Notes under the pieces: model-generated | Told to the model about the DNA's origin: nothing | The model's input: the letters and a program-made list of their open reading frames with translations, nothing else | Databases searched by the model: none | From: CAZPAN01 sp964428485 | GTDB lineage: Bacteria > Actinomycetota > Coriobacteriia > Coriobacteriales > CADBOM01 | Reading direction: 5' to 3' | Assembly (NCBI GenBank): GCA_964428485.1 | Contig: CAYRYP010000001.1 | Span: 1 to 64,000, forward strand | DNA: 64,000 nt | Translations under genes and position numbers: made by a program | In this document: one piece after another, positions 1 through 9,221 of the stretch | Position numbering within the stretch: position 1 is the first letter of the stretch | Layout of the letters: each line of letters begins with the position of its first letter

Positions 1-100
1 GGGGCTAGGTGGCAGGCACATCGGCTGACCTGCGCCTCCCGTCGATCATCCGCTGGGTTGACCGCTTATGCGGCGCGCCCATATTGCAAGGAGGCCCGGC

Positions 101-694
101 ATGGCACTCGTGGTTTTCACTGGAGGAGCCCGTTGCGGCAAATCCAAGGCGGCAGTCAACCTGGCTCTTACCAGGGAAAGGCTCGGCAATAACGTGACTT
201 TTGTGGCCTTTGGGGACACGCAGGGCGGCGCCGACGCACTACGTGTTATCGCCAACGCCCGCAGAGAGCGCCCGGAGAGCTTCACCACGGTGGAGGCCCA
301 CGACGACCCAGAATGGTTCGACAAGATTCCCGAGACCGACCTTCTGCTTCTGGACTGCCTCGACGGCTACCTCGAGGGGCTCATCAGGTGGCACGATGAC
401 AACTACACCGCTTCGCGCGACACGATAATCGACGGCGGCGAGACCGACATCATCAAGATGTTCGGAGAGTTTCTCAACGCCATCTCCAACCGCAGGGGCG
501 ACACCATTGTGGTGACAACCGAGATCGGCGGTGGCCTCGAGCCCTATTACGGCTCCGACAGGTTCTTCCGCGATCTCCTTGGACTCGCCAACCGAAGTCT
601 AGTCGAACGCGCCGACAAGTCTTACTACGTTGTCTGCGGCAGACTGATCGATCTGGAGGCTCTTCCGATGACCGCCAGGTGGCCGGAGGACTGA
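101..694 (+). CDS. CobU-like adenosylcobinamide kinase/guanylyltransferase, probably altered
   Basis: The 197-residue product has the CobU fold signature. A P-loop GGARCGKS lies at residues 8-15, RRERPESFTTVE follows the guanylylation region, and a C-terminal TTEIGGGLEP resembles the family's NEVGxGIVP. CobU phosphorylates adenosylcobinamide and then transfers GMP to it in cobalamin assembly. In Salmonella CobU the GMP is carried on His46 of an HHKDGRP segment. Here the aligned residues read NARRERP, with Ala53 in that place, so guanylyltransfer by the classical route looks lost (inference). The start at 101 is chosen because AAGGAGG lies 6 bases upstream; an in-frame ATG at 68 lacks such a site. 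The stop overlaps the tyrA start (TGATG). No other cobalamin gene is visible downstream. Confidence 0.75.
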   Translation: MALVVFTGGARCGKSKAAVNLALTRERLGNNVTFVAFGDTQGGADALRVIANARRERPESFTTVEAHDDPEWFDKIPETDLLLLDCLDGYLEGLIRWHDDNYTASRDTIIDGGETDIIKMFGEFLNAISNRRGDTIVVTTEIGGGLEPYYGSDRFFRDLLGLANRSLVERADKSYYVVCGRLIDLEALPMTARWPED

Positions 695-1854
695 TGCTGG
701 ACATGACCGAAGGTAAAGAGACGGGATTCTCCAGGGTGCTTATATCGGGCCTCGGCCTGATAGGCGGATCGCTTGCGATGGCGCTGCGGGATCTTGGCGG
801 GGATAAACCTGAAATCATAGGTGTCGATCCTGATCCATACACACGAAAGCGTGCTGCAGATGGTCAACTTGTGGACCTTGCGCTTGATTCGGACGACCCC
901 AGAGTAGACGACCTACTCTCAGAGGGTGGGGTGGATCTGGTGGTGCTTGCTATGCCACCTGCCAGCGTGCCTCCGTTTCTCGAGAGGATCTCCCGCGCGG
1001 GGTACACCGGGGTCGTTACCGACACCGCCTCTACTAAGGAACCTGTGTGCATGACCGCATCGGAGAAGCTCATCCATCCTGAGATGTTCATACCGGGCCA
1101 TCCCATGGCCGGAAGCGAGATGAGCGGCCTTGACGCCGCCTCAGCCGATCTCTTTCGCGGAAGGTATTGGATACTCTGCCCCGACGACGCCTCCGATGGC
1201 CGAGCGTATCTCGGACTCCACTCGCTGGTCACCTCAATCGGGGCTAGGTGTATCACCGTCGACAGACACGAGCACGACTCGATGGTGGCGGTGATAAGCC
1301 ACATCCCACACGTCTCGGCATGCGCTCTGGTCGAGCTCGCCTCGCGTCGCTCAGGCCCCTCCGGCGAGCTCTTTCGCCTCGCATCGGGGGGATTCAGAGA
1401 CTCCACCAGGATCGCCTCCGGATCACCACACCTGTGGACAGACATCCTTATGGGCAATTCCGAGGAGGTAGCTGGCGGTCTGCGCGACCTCGTGCGCGAC
1501 CTCGAGGAGGTGGCCACGGCACTGGAGTCGGGTGACTCAGATGCGCTCGCGGGCTTCCTCGAGCGCTCCTCCGAGGCCAGAAGGGCGCTGCCGGCCGCAT
1601 GGATACCCAACTCCGACAAGATGACATCCATACGCATCTCTATGAGCGATGGGGTCGGTGTCATCGCCGGCGTCACCTCGGCTGCCGGGAGATGCGGGTG
1701 CAACATACAGTCGATAGGCATCGAGCACTTGACCGATGACACGGCCATCCTCGAGCTTCTCCTCACCGACGAGGGCGCCCTAGACGCCTTCATAGATGAG
1801 CTCGCGGACCTTGGATACAGGGTCGTCGGGGAGCCCATGGAGGTGCAATCCTAG
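694..1854 (+). CDS. tyrA: Prephenate dehydrogenase with C-terminal ACT domain
   Basis: TyrA oxidatively decarboxylates prephenate to 4-hydroxyphenylpyruvate in tyrosine synthesis, in the cytosol. The 386-residue product begins with a Rossmann NAD(P)-binding motif (SGLGLIGGSLAMAL). A family block GHPMAGSEMSG follows near residue 135, then the helical domain with SHIPH. Residues from about 305 form an ACT domain (ISMSDGVGVIAGVTSAAGRCG), expected to bind tyrosine for feedback control. The ATG at 694 overlaps the preceding stop (TGATG) behind GGAGGA. An in-frame GTG at 679 and an ATG at 703 are alternatives. The gene abuts aroA with no gap, forming an aromatic amino acid pair. Confidence 0.93.
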   Translation: MLDMTEGKETGFSRVLISGLGLIGGSLAMALRDLGGDKPEIIGVDPDPYTRKRAADGQLVDLALDSDDPRVDDLLSEGGVDLVVLAMPPASVPPFLERISRAGYTGVVTDTASTKEPVCMTASEKLIHPEMFIPGHPMAGSEMSGLDAASADLFRGRYWILCPDDASDGRAYLGLHSLVTSIGARCITVDRHEHDSMVAVISHIPHVSACALVELASRRSGPSGELFRLASGGFRDSTRIASGSPHLWTDILMGNSEEVAGGLRDLVRDLEEVATALESGDSDALAGFLERSSEARRALPAAWIPNSDKMTSIRISMSDGVGVIAGVTSAAGRCGCNIQSIGIEHLTDDTAILELLLTDEGALDAFIDELADLGYRVVGEPMEVQS

Positions 1855-3195
1855 ATGGCCCATGCTAAAGGAGCCGTGCTCCCTCTAAAGGGAAGCACGA
1901 CCGTCCCGCCAGACAAGTCCGTCTCGCACAGGGCGCTGATGCTTGCTTCGATGGCCGAGGGTAAGTCGCATTTAAGAAACCTTCTCGACTCCAAGGACGT
2001 CAGAAGTACGCTGGCATGTATGAGGGCGCTAGGCGCGCACATTGAGACAACCCCCGCAGACAACGGCTCCTTCGACGCCGAGGTGACGGGCTGGGGTCCA
2101 CTCGGGCCAAGCGAGCCAGACGAGGTGCTTGACTGCGGCAACTCCGGCACCACCGCCAGACTGCTTATGGGCATCATCGCCGGAAGTAAGATCTCCGCGA
2201 CTCTGACAGGGGATGATTCACTCGTACAGCGCCCCATGGCCAGAATCGCCGAGCCCCTCTCTAGGATGGGGGCTGCCTTTGCGCATGCGAACGGAACGCC
2301 TTGGGAAGGAGGTGCGATAACGCTTCCTCTCACGGTGCGCGGCGCCGGTGTCCCAGCTGCAATCTCCTACGACTCGCCCAAGGCTTCCGCACAGGTGAAG
2401 ACCTCCATCATACTCGCCGGCCTTGCCTGCCCCTCTGGGTGCACCACGAATGTCACCGAGCCCTCCAAGAGCCGTGACCACACCGAACTAATGCTTCCCG
2501 CATTCGGGGTGGATGTCGATGTGCGCGGCAACACAGTCTCTATGAGGGGCGGTCAGCGCCTAGTTGCCTGCGACATCGAGGTACCAGGCGATCCTTCCTC
2601 CGCGATGTTTCTGGTGGCGGCGGCCGCGATGGTGCCGGGCAGTGACATCGAGATCAGCGGGGTTGGCCTTAACCCGACCCGCACGGGCGGATTTGATCTG
2701 GCCGCCAGGATGGGCTGCGACATCGTGTTCGAGAAAACCGGCGGTGTGGGCGACGAGCCCTGCGGAAACGTCAGAGTTAGATACCGAGAGGAGCTTTCCG
2801 GCACCGTCGCGGAGCCATCGGAGATCCCCTACATGATCGATGAGATTCCGATCCTGGCGCTTTTGGCAACGCACGCATCGGGAACCACAGAGTTTTGTGG
2901 GGTGTCCGAGCTCAGAGTAAAGGAGTCAAACAGGCTCTCTGCGATCGTGGAGGGACTGAATACGCTGGGATGTGCGGCATCGGAGCGCGGCGATGACCTA
3001 CTGGTCTCGTTCGGCGCGCCCACTAGGAGCGTAGAGCTCGATCCCCTAGGCGACCACAGGCTCGCGATGACATGGGTGCTCGCCAACCGATGCCATGATC
3101 TCGGGGGCCAGGTACTAAACCTCGAATGCATAGAGGTCAGCTATCCTCGTTTCATAGAAGGGTTAGATGCTCTTCAGGGAGGAGTCGATAGATGA
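1855..3195 (+). CDS. aroA: 5-enolpyruvylshikimate-3-phosphate synthase
   Basis: EPSP synthase joins phosphoenolpyruvate to shikimate-3-phosphate, the penultimate step to chorismate. The 446-residue protein is of usual length. It shows the N-terminal PPDKSVSHRALML segment, which contacts both substrates, LDCGNSGTTARLL near residue 93, and the C-terminal DHRLAMTW. The segment around DCGNSGTTARL has Gly at the position that decides glyphosate class, but I do not assign a class. The ATG directly follows the tyrA stop codon, and the end overlaps cmk by four bases, so the genes are translationally coupled. Confidence 0.96.
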   Translation: MAHAKGAVLPLKGSTTVPPDKSVSHRALMLASMAEGKSHLRNLLDSKDVRSTLACMRALGAHIETTPADNGSFDAEVTGWGPLGPSEPDEVLDCGNSGTTARLLMGIIAGSKISATLTGDDSLVQRPMARIAEPLSRMGAAFAHANGTPWEGGAITLPLTVRGAGVPAAISYDSPKASAQVKTSIILAGLACPSGCTTNVTEPSKSRDHTELMLPAFGVDVDVRGNTVSMRGGQRLVACDIEVPGDPSSAMFLVAAAAMVPGSDIEISGVGLNPTRTGGFDLAARMGCDIVFEKTGGVGDEPCGNVRVRYREELSGTVAEPSEIPYMIDEIPILALLATHASGTTEFCGVSELRVKESNRLSAIVEGLNTLGCAASERGDDLLVSFGAPTRSVELDPLGDHRLAMTWVLANRCHDLGGQVLNLECIEVSYPRFIEGLDALQGGVDR

Positions 3196-3923
3196 TCATC
3201 GCCATAGACGGGCCTTCCGGCTCGGGCAAGACCACCGTGGCCAAGGAGGTCTCTCGAAGGCTGGGGTTTTCCACCTTAGACACCGGCGCCATGTACCGCG
3301 CAGTCACGTACCGTGGCCTCCAGATGGGTTACGACCTCCAATCGATGAGTGAGCTTTCTGCCGACCAGGATATCGCGGAGACGCTGGCGGATGTCGCCCA
3401 GCAAGAGAGAATCGAGTTTGGCTACGACGACTCGGGCCAGCCGGTGAAGGTCATGATCGGTGGGCAGGATGTCACGGTGCAGATCAGGACCCCGGAGGTC
3501 GACGGGACCGTCTCGGTGGTATCGGCGTACCCACCTATAAGGGAAGCCATGGTCGCCCAGCAAAGAGAGATGGCCCAGGGTAGGGATACCGTGCTCGAGG
3601 GCCGCGACATCGGTACTGTGGTGTTCCCGAACGCGGATCTCAAGATCTTCCTCACTGCAAGCGACGAGGAGAGAGCCAGACGCAGAGTCGCTCAGAACAT
3701 TGAGCGCGGCATCGGAGACGCCGACGAGGCCAAGACACTCGAGCTCATCCGATTCCGAGACAAGTTCGACTCCTCCAGGGAAGCTGCACCGCTAGCGAAG
3801 GCGGAGGACGCTGTTGAGATCGACACCACATCGATGACATTTGAGGAGGTCGTCGACAGAATCTGCGAGATGGTGGGGGACAAAAAACAGAGCAAGGTAG
3901 ACAGCGAGGAGTCTTTTCGATGA
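3192..3923 (+). CDS. cmk: Cytidylate kinase
   Basis: CMP kinase phosphorylates CMP and dCMP to the diphosphates for nucleic acid and phospholipid synthesis. The 243-residue protein carries the P-loop GPSGSGKTTVAKEV at its N-terminus, DTGAMYRAVTYRG (CMP site) near residue 31, and LEGRDIGTVVFPNADLKIFL in the middle. A lid region with ERARRRVAQN follows. The last 15 residues or so are a charged tail. ATGA overlaps join it to aroA upstream and plsC downstream. A cmk-plsC neighbourhood is common in Gram-positive bacteria. Confidence 0.95.
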   Translation: MIIAIDGPSGSGKTTVAKEVSRRLGFSTLDTGAMYRAVTYRGLQMGYDLQSMSELSADQDIAETLADVAQQERIEFGYDDSGQPVKVMIGGQDVTVQIRTPEVDGTVSVVSAYPPIREAMVAQQREMAQGRDTVLEGRDIGTVVFPNADLKIFLTASDEERARRRVAQNIERGIGDADEAKTLELIRFRDKFDSSREAAPLAKAEDAVEIDTTSMTFEEVVDRICEMVGDKKQSKVDSEESFR

Positions 3924-4750
3924 GGGATCTGAACTGGTACTACGACGAGCCTATGAAAAGCGCGAGCATTCCGGTTCGGATGCTCGTCTGGCTGGGCAAG
4001 TTCCTCGTCGGAAACGGAACAAGGCTGCTCTTTCGCGCCCGCTATGAGAATCTTGATATCTTCGACAAGATAGAGGGTAGCAAGCCTGTGATCGTGGCTG
4101 GCAACCACTCCTCCTACACCGACCCGATGTTCGTGTACGACGCGATGTGGCCAAAGCGCATCAGATTCATGGCAAAGGGCCAGCTATTCGAGCACAAGTT
4201 CCTCGACAGGATTCTCGCGATGTTCGGGGTCTTCCCCGTCTACAACGACGCGAGGGGCCGAAAGGCCATCAAACGCTCTATCAAGTGCCTGAAGCGCGGC
4301 GAGTACGTCGGCATATTTCCCGAGGGCACCAGGGTCAAGAAGCACGACAAGACTGGTGTGCCCATCAATGATGGTGTGGCGCTCATCGCCAAGATGGCAG
4401 ACGCTCTCATCGTTCCCGTGGGGATCGAGGGGACGGTAGACATCAGCCCCAACAACTCCAAGATACCGCGCTTTCCCAAGGTGGTGCTCAGATTTGGCGA
4501 ACCAGTGAACTGGCGCGACTTTGAGCCCTACTACAAGAAGGACGAGCTCTTTACAGCGGTGACCACCGAGGTCATGAGAAGGGTGCGCGCGCTCACCGAC
4601 GGCATCGATCCGGGACCCACCCCCGATGGCGTGCTAGCGCCCGAGCAGGAGCGCTCCGGCGCTGCAGAGGACGCCACCTCCGGCGCAGGCGCAGGAAACG
4701 GGGCTGAACCATCGGATCCAGATTCGACCGGCGGACAGGAGATAGCATGA
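3920..4750 (+). CDS. plsC: 1-acyl-sn-glycerol-3-phosphate acyltransferase
   Basis: PlsC acylates lysophosphatidic acid to phosphatidic acid at the inner membrane face. The catalytic NHSSYTD (NHX4D) motif lies near residue 57. FPEGTR follows near residue 135, and a hydrophobic segment with VPVGIEGT follows that. The last 45 residues or so are rich in Gly, Ala, Pro, Glu and Asp and look disordered, longer than in typical PlsC; the overlap with ispH sets the end. It works with plsY at 8397, which makes its substrate, so both phospholipid acylation steps sit in this operon. Confidence 0.92.
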   Translation: MRDLNWYYDEPMKSASIPVRMLVWLGKFLVGNGTRLLFRARYENLDIFDKIEGSKPVIVAGNHSSYTDPMFVYDAMWPKRIRFMAKGQLFEHKFLDRILAMFGVFPVYNDARGRKAIKRSIKCLKRGEYVGIFPEGTRVKKHDKTGVPINDGVALIAKMADALIVPVGIEGTVDISPNNSKIPRFPKVVLRFGEPVNWRDFEPYYKKDELFTAVTTEVMRRVRALTDGIDPGPTPDGVLAPEQERSGAAEDATSGAGAGNGAEPSDPDSTGGQEIA

Positions 4751-5622
4751 GGGTCGTTCTTGCAGAACCCTCCGGGGCCTGCTACGGAGTCGAGAGGGCC
4801 TTAGGAATAGCCGAACAGGCGCTCGCGATATCTGGTGACTTTCCCGTCTACACCCTCGGCCCGCTCATTCACAACCCCATAGTTGTCAACAGTCTCGAGT
4901 CTAGAGGCGTCAGGGTAATCGACGCTCCGGAGGAGGTCGACTCGGGTTGGCTCGTTATCAGGTCGCACGGCGTGCCGAAGAGCGTTATGGAAGACGCCAG
5001 GGCACGCGGCCTGCAGGTGTTTGACGCCACCTGCCCTCACGTGAGTCGCGCCCAGCAGGAGGCCTCCAGGCTCGCCGGGGACGGCAGATTTGTGATAATC
5101 GTGGGCGAACACGGCCACCCGGAGGTGGAGGCCATAGAGTCCTACTCCGGCGACTTCCACGCGGTCGTGAAGGATCCCACCGAGATCCCCGAGATACCCA
5201 TGAGCATGGGGATAGGTGTAGTTGTTCAGACCACGCAGCCCAAGAACAAGCTCGACACCATCATGGAGGCGCTGTCCGCCGAATACGGCGATATAGAGCT
5301 CTCCAACACCATCTGTTCTGCGACACGCAGGAGGCAGCAGGCGGCTATAGACGCCGCTGCTGAGGCCGATGTGATGATAGTCATAGGTGGTAGAAACTCT
5401 GCGAACACCACCAGGCTGGCGGAGCTCTGCCGTGAGTCGTGCCCTCGCACCCACCACATAGAGTCTGCCGAGGAGATAGACCTGACATGGCTTGAGGACT
5501 GCGAGACGATAGCCGTAACAGCGGGTGCCTCCACCCCTCAGACGCAGATCCACAATGTCGTAAATTACCTGCGAAGACTCGCTTCCGAGATCGACGACGG
5601 AGACGAGGATGACCGGGGATAG
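4747..5622 (+). CDS. ispH: 4-hydroxy-3-methylbut-2-enyl diphosphate reductase
   Basis: IspH performs the last step of the MEP pathway, reducing HMBPP to IPP and DMAPP with a [4Fe-4S] cluster. The 291-residue protein has the three cluster cysteines in family context: GACYGVERAL at the N-terminus, FDATCPHVSRAQ near residue 97, and SNTICSATRRRQQA near residue 194. The HGHPEVEA segment, part of the active site, lies near residue 123. The start overlaps plsC by ATGA and the end overlaps the next gene by 14 bases. The IPP it makes would feed the polyprenyl synthase at 21690 and MiaA at 59826. Confidence 0.96.
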   Translation: MRVVLAEPSGACYGVERALGIAEQALAISGDFPVYTLGPLIHNPIVVNSLESRGVRVIDAPEEVDSGWLVIRSHGVPKSVMEDARARGLQVFDATCPHVSRAQQEASRLAGDGRFVIIVGEHGHPEVEAIESYSGDFHAVVKDPTEIPEIPMSMGIGVVVQTTQPKNKLDTIMEALSAEYGDIELSNTICSATRRRQQAAIDAAAEADVMIVIGGRNSANTTRLAELCRESCPRTHHIESAEEIDLTWLEDCETIAVTAGASTPQTQIHNVVNYLRRLASEIDDGDEDDRG

Positions 5623-7021
5623 CGGCGCCACAAGGCTCCCGAAGCGCGATTGGGGAGTCGCAGGCTACGAAAGGTCGGGGTACGCGGTCTGCGCGGCGGT
5701 GGTAGGGAATGTCGAAGCGGGTTCGAGAGCTTGGGACTGCGGTCTTCGCCAGGGCATGGTTGTAGTCTCTGCCGACGGTTTCTCCATGACAGATGTCATC
5801 GATTGGTTTTGGATCGCCGACGGACCCTCGGCCGTGCTCGGGATCATAGATGACGAAAGCGATGGGATCTTCGAGATCGAGGTCCCACGGGAGTCAGACG
5901 GGAGTTGGGGCTTCGAGTTCACTGAGAACGTCTTCGACGGCGTTCGTACCTGCGTGAACTCCTGCCGCTTCTGCTTTATGTCTATGCTCCCCCCCGACAT
6001 GAGACGCACGCTCTACATCCGTGATGACGACTACAGGCTCTCCTTCCTGCAGGGTAACTTCGTGACCCTTACCAACATGGGTGAGGAGGACGTTAAAAGA
6101 GTGCTAGACATGCGTCTGTCCCCGCTGCACGTCTCCCTTCACGCTCTCGACCCGGAGGTCAGGAGCTTTCTTATGGGAACCAATCACGCGCGGGGACTCG
6201 ATGTGCTTCGGCGCCTCCTTGATGGTGGGATCGAGGTGCACGTGCAGGCCGTAGTCGTCCCGGGAGTCAACGACGGCAGAGTCCTTGATGAGCTGATGTC
6301 TTTTGCGGTAGAGGAACCAGGTGTGCTCTCCGCCGGCATCGTGCCGCTCGGCTTCACCAGGTTTCAGAGCACCTTCGACCACTCGTTTGGCGACGTCGAC
6401 TCGGCTCGCGCTGTGATCGAGCTCGCCAAGCCCCACCAGGCTAGGTCGAAGGAGCTCTGGGGCACGACAGGGATCCAGCTTGCCGACGAGTTCTACCTCG
6501 CTGCGTTCCCCGATGACGTGGAGGATCACTTGCCAGCTGATTCGGACTACGACGGATACCCCCAGTTCTCCGATGGGATAGGGATGCTGCGCACTCTAGT
6601 CGACGGCTGGCGCAGCATCGACTGGGAGAATACGTTGAACTCCGCAAGGGAGCACGGTGAACGCTATCTTCTCGTCTGTGGCACGGCGCTGGAACCCCTG
6701 CTGTCGCGTCTCGTTAAGAGCAGCGGAACCTTCGATATCCTCGAGCCTCTTCCGGTCGCAAACGATTTCTTCGGGGGAAATGTCGACGTGAGCGGACTTT
6801 TGACCGCCATCGACGTGATCTGGGCGGTGCGTGAACGCCTGAGCGCCCCAGATTCGCCGGAGATAACCAACGTCATCATCCCCACTGCGATGCTCAACGA
6901 CGACGACCTCACACTCGATGGTTTCAGCACCGCTGAGATCGAGGCGGAGATAGGCGCACCTTTGCGCGTGGTATGCTATAGCGCGTGGGATCTCGCGGGT
7001 TTGCTGGAAGCGCGCCGATAG
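5609..7021 (+). CDS. DUF512 family PDZ and radical-SAM-like iron-sulfur protein
   Basis: This 470-residue protein belongs to the DUF512 family, which has an N-terminal PDZ-like domain followed by a radical-SAM-like region and a conserved C-terminal domain. The PDZ-like part covers residues 20-90 (AGSRAWDCGLRQGMVVVSADG). The cluster motif CVNSCRFC (C-x3-C-x2-C) is near residue 114, followed by the hallmark DDDYRLSFLQGNFVTLTN. The family has no established reaction. Members often lie beside der, as here, and a link to ribosome or translation biology has been suspected only from such context. The start overlaps the end of ispH by 14 bases. Confidence 0.88.
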   Translation: MTGDSGATRLPKRDWGVAGYERSGYAVCAAVVGNVEAGSRAWDCGLRQGMVVVSADGFSMTDVIDWFWIADGPSAVLGIIDDESDGIFEIEVPRESDGSWGFEFTENVFDGVRTCVNSCRFCFMSMLPPDMRRTLYIRDDDYRLSFLQGNFVTLTNMGEEDVKRVLDMRLSPLHVSLHALDPEVRSFLMGTNHARGLDVLRRLLDGGIEVHVQAVVVPGVNDGRVLDELMSFAVEEPGVLSAGIVPLGFTRFQSTFDHSFGDVDSARAVIELAKPHQARSKELWGTTGIQLADEFYLAAFPDDVEDHLPADSDYDGYPQFSDGIGMLRTLVDGWRSIDWENTLNSAREHGERYLLVCGTALEPLLSRLVKSSGTFDILEPLPVANDFFGGNVDVSGLLTAIDVIWAVRERLSAPDSPEITNVIIPTAMLNDDDLTLDGFSTAEIEAEIGAPLRVVCYSAWDLAGLLEARR

Positions 7022-7080
7022 GGGCAAGAGCGACTACTTCGAGATCCGATTCATATTCATCAGAAATCGAAAGGTATCAG

Positions 7081-8400
7081 ATGGCACTGCCCATCGTGGC
7101 TGTCGTCGGCCGCCCGAATGTGGGCAAGTCGACCTTCGTTAATAGGATCGCCCGCTCTTCGGAGGCCATCGTACACGAGCAGCGCGGCGTAACAAGGGAC
7201 AGGTCCTACCACAAGGCGGACTGGAACGGCTTTGAGTTCATACTTATCGACACCGGGGGCATCGAGATCACCGGCGACGATAGGTTCCAGGATTCGATCA
7301 GGGACCAGGCCCTTATGGCAGCCGACGAAGCAGATGTCATCATCTTCATGGTTGACGGCAAGGGGGAGCCCACCACCGATGATGTGGAGGTAGCGAAGAT
7401 CCTAAAGCGTGCTAAGGCCCCCGTCTTTCTCATCGTCAACAAAATAGACAATCCCGACAACGAGTCGGCGATATGGGACTTTATGTCGCTTGGTCTTGGA
7501 AACCCCTGGCCCATCTCCTCGGTCCACGGGCATGGCACAGGCGATCTCCTTGACGCCGTTGTCGAGGTACTGCCTGCAGATGCGGTCGACGACGCGATCG
7601 ACGCCATCGACGTCGCGATCATAGGTCGCCCCAACGCGGGCAAGTCGTCGCTGCTGAACAGGATGCTTGGTAAGGAGCGCTCTATAGTCTCCGATGTAGC
7701 GGGCACTACTCGCGACGCGATCGACGCGCTGATCGAGCACGACGGCACCGCCTACCGTCTCATCGACACCGCGGGAATCCGCAAGAAGAGCGGCGTCGTC
7801 GAGGATCTGGAGTACTACGGCTACCTGCGGGCTATACGCGCCATAGAGCGTGCTCAGGTGGCGATATTGGTGATCGACGGCACGTTGGGCCTCACGGACC
7901 AGGACCAGAAGGTCGCCGGAATCGCCCGCGAGAAGGGCTGCGCTTTGATAATCTGCCCCAACAAATGGGACGTGGTCAGCGACGCCAAGGAGCGCGAGAA
8001 GGTGCTTGAGAGGATCGGCGACAGGCTTATGTTCGTGAACTACGCGCCTGTGCAGCCTATCTCGGCGCTCACCGGCAGGAGTGTTCATAGACTCTGGACC
8101 TTGATCGACGAGGTCTACGCCAACCACGGAAAGCACGTGTCCACCAGCAAGCTCAACGCCTTCCTCGGCGAGATCAGGGACTTCGGTCTCACCATCATCA
8201 AGGGTAAGAAGAAGCTCAAGATTAACTACGTGACTCAGACGGGCGAGAGGCCCCCGACATTCACTTTCTTTGCGAACCATCCCGATATCGTGGACTCCGG
8301 TTACGAGAGGTTCCTTGAGAACCGCATGCGCGAGAGGTTCGACTTCACAGGGACACCCATCAGATTCGTCTTCAGGAGAAAGGCTGACCCCAACAGATGA
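7081..8400 (+). CDS. der: Ribosome assembly GTPase Der (EngA)
   Basis: Der is an essential double GTPase that acts in 50S subunit maturation. The 439-residue product shows two G domains. The first has GRPNVGKSTF near residue 9 with DTGG and NKID. The second has GRPNAGKSSLL near residue 183 with DTAGIRKKSG and NKWD. A C-terminal KH-like domain ends in FRRKAD. The start at 7081 is preceded by AAAGGT; in-frame upstream codons from 6985 overlap the previous gene and lie outside the family's normal length. ATGA couples it to plsY. Confidence 0.96.
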   Translation: MALPIVAVVGRPNVGKSTFVNRIARSSEAIVHEQRGVTRDRSYHKADWNGFEFILIDTGGIEITGDDRFQDSIRDQALMAADEADVIIFMVDGKGEPTTDDVEVAKILKRAKAPVFLIVNKIDNPDNESAIWDFMSLGLGNPWPISSVHGHGTGDLLDAVVEVLPADAVDDAIDAIDVAIIGRPNAGKSSLLNRMLGKERSIVSDVAGTTRDAIDALIEHDGTAYRLIDTAGIRKKSGVVEDLEYYGYLRAIRAIERAQVAILVIDGTLGLTDQDQKVAGIAREKGCALIICPNKWDVVSDAKEREKVLERIGDRLMFVNYAPVQPISALTGRSVHRLWTLIDEVYANHGKHVSTSKLNAFLGEIRDFGLTIIKGKKKLKINYVTQTGERPPTFTFFANHPDIVDSGYERFLENRMRERFDFTGTPIRFVFRRKADPNR

Positions 8401-9221
8401 TCGCTCCTGAGCTAATAGCGGGCGGGTTCATCCTGCTCGGAATCGTCATCGCATATCTCGTCGGGTCGATCCCAGACGGAGTCATAGTTGGAAAGCTCTA
8501 TGCGGGCGTCGACGTACGCAGGCACGGATCGGGCAACATTGGCACCACTAACACTCTCAGGCTCGCCGGATGGGGAGCCGGGGTACTCGTCGGAGTGCTC
8601 GACATACTTAAGGGAGTAGTGAGCACCCTCCTGATGATGCTCATCCTCTGGCTCACATCCTCCGCTTTCGCAGAGGAGCTAGGAACCATTTACGACGCCT
8701 ATGCCAGCGGTTGGCTCCATGACCTGGGGATGGGGCTCGCGATGATCTTCGCCGTAATAGGTCACATGTACTCACCCTTCCTGAAGTTCAAGGGCGGAAA
8801 GGGCATCGCTACGTCCTTCGGTGGATTCATCGTCGTTGTGCCGTGGTGCTCGCTCGTCTCACTTGCGGCCTTTCTCATCTTCTGCGTGATCACCAAGTAC
8901 GTCTCCGTCGGCTCCCTCGCCGGAGCCATTGGCTTTTTGCTCGGAACGTGCATCATCTATTGGCAGCATGTTGCGCTGATCCCGATAGCCGTGGTGCTTA
9001 CGATCCTAGTCTTCTACGCTCACCGATCCAATCTCAAGCGCCTCGTCAGGGGCGAGGAGTCCAAGTTCTCCGTGGGCTCACGTAAGACCGCGCAGGATGC
9101 GCGTGAGTTGGAGCTCAAGGAGGATGCCAGGCTTCGGGCCGAGAAAGCCGGGCTCGACGCCTCTAGAGATGCATCGGATGAGAATCGGCGGGACGGAGGC
9201 ATTTCCGATGATTCGCGATAA
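8397..9221 (+). CDS. plsY: Glycerol-3-phosphate acyltransferase PlsY with charged tail
   Basis: PlsY is an integral membrane enzyme that moves the acyl group from acyl-phosphate to glycerol-3-phosphate, the first step of phospholipid synthesis. Family motifs are GSIPDGVIVGK near residue 23, RHGSGNIGTTNTLR near residue 41, and GHMYSPFLKFKGGKGIAT near residue 121, between hydrophobic helices. At 274 residues it exceeds the usual 200-220. The extra 60 residues after HRSNLKRL are highly charged and cytosolic, of unknown role. The gene overlaps der by four bases and rpe by 14, so it is cotranslated with both. Confidence 0.93.
   Translation: MIAPELIAGGFILLGIVIAYLVGSIPDGVIVGKLYAGVDVRRHGSGNIGTTNTLRLAGWGAGVLVGVLDILKGVVSTLLMMLILWLTSSAFAEELGTIYDAYASGWLHDLGMGLAMIFAVIGHMYSPFLKFKGGKGIATSFGGFIVVVPWCSLVSLAAFLIFCVITKYVSVGSLAGAIGFLLGTCIIYWQHVALIPIAVVLTILVFYAHRSNLKRLVRGEESKFSVGSRKTAQDARELELKEDARLRAEKAGLDASRDASDENRRDGGISDDSR

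Noticed and set aside
1..100. A short frame at the left edge (reading GLGGRHIG then stop at 26-28), possibly the end of an upstream gene
   Set aside because: Only eight residues are visible, with no way to name it or confirm coding.
864..1838. A 324-residue open frame on the minus strand under tyrA
   Set aside because: It runs antisense to a confidently identified gene, is Ser/Arg-rich and lacks any domain or ribosome site; high GC makes such shadows common.
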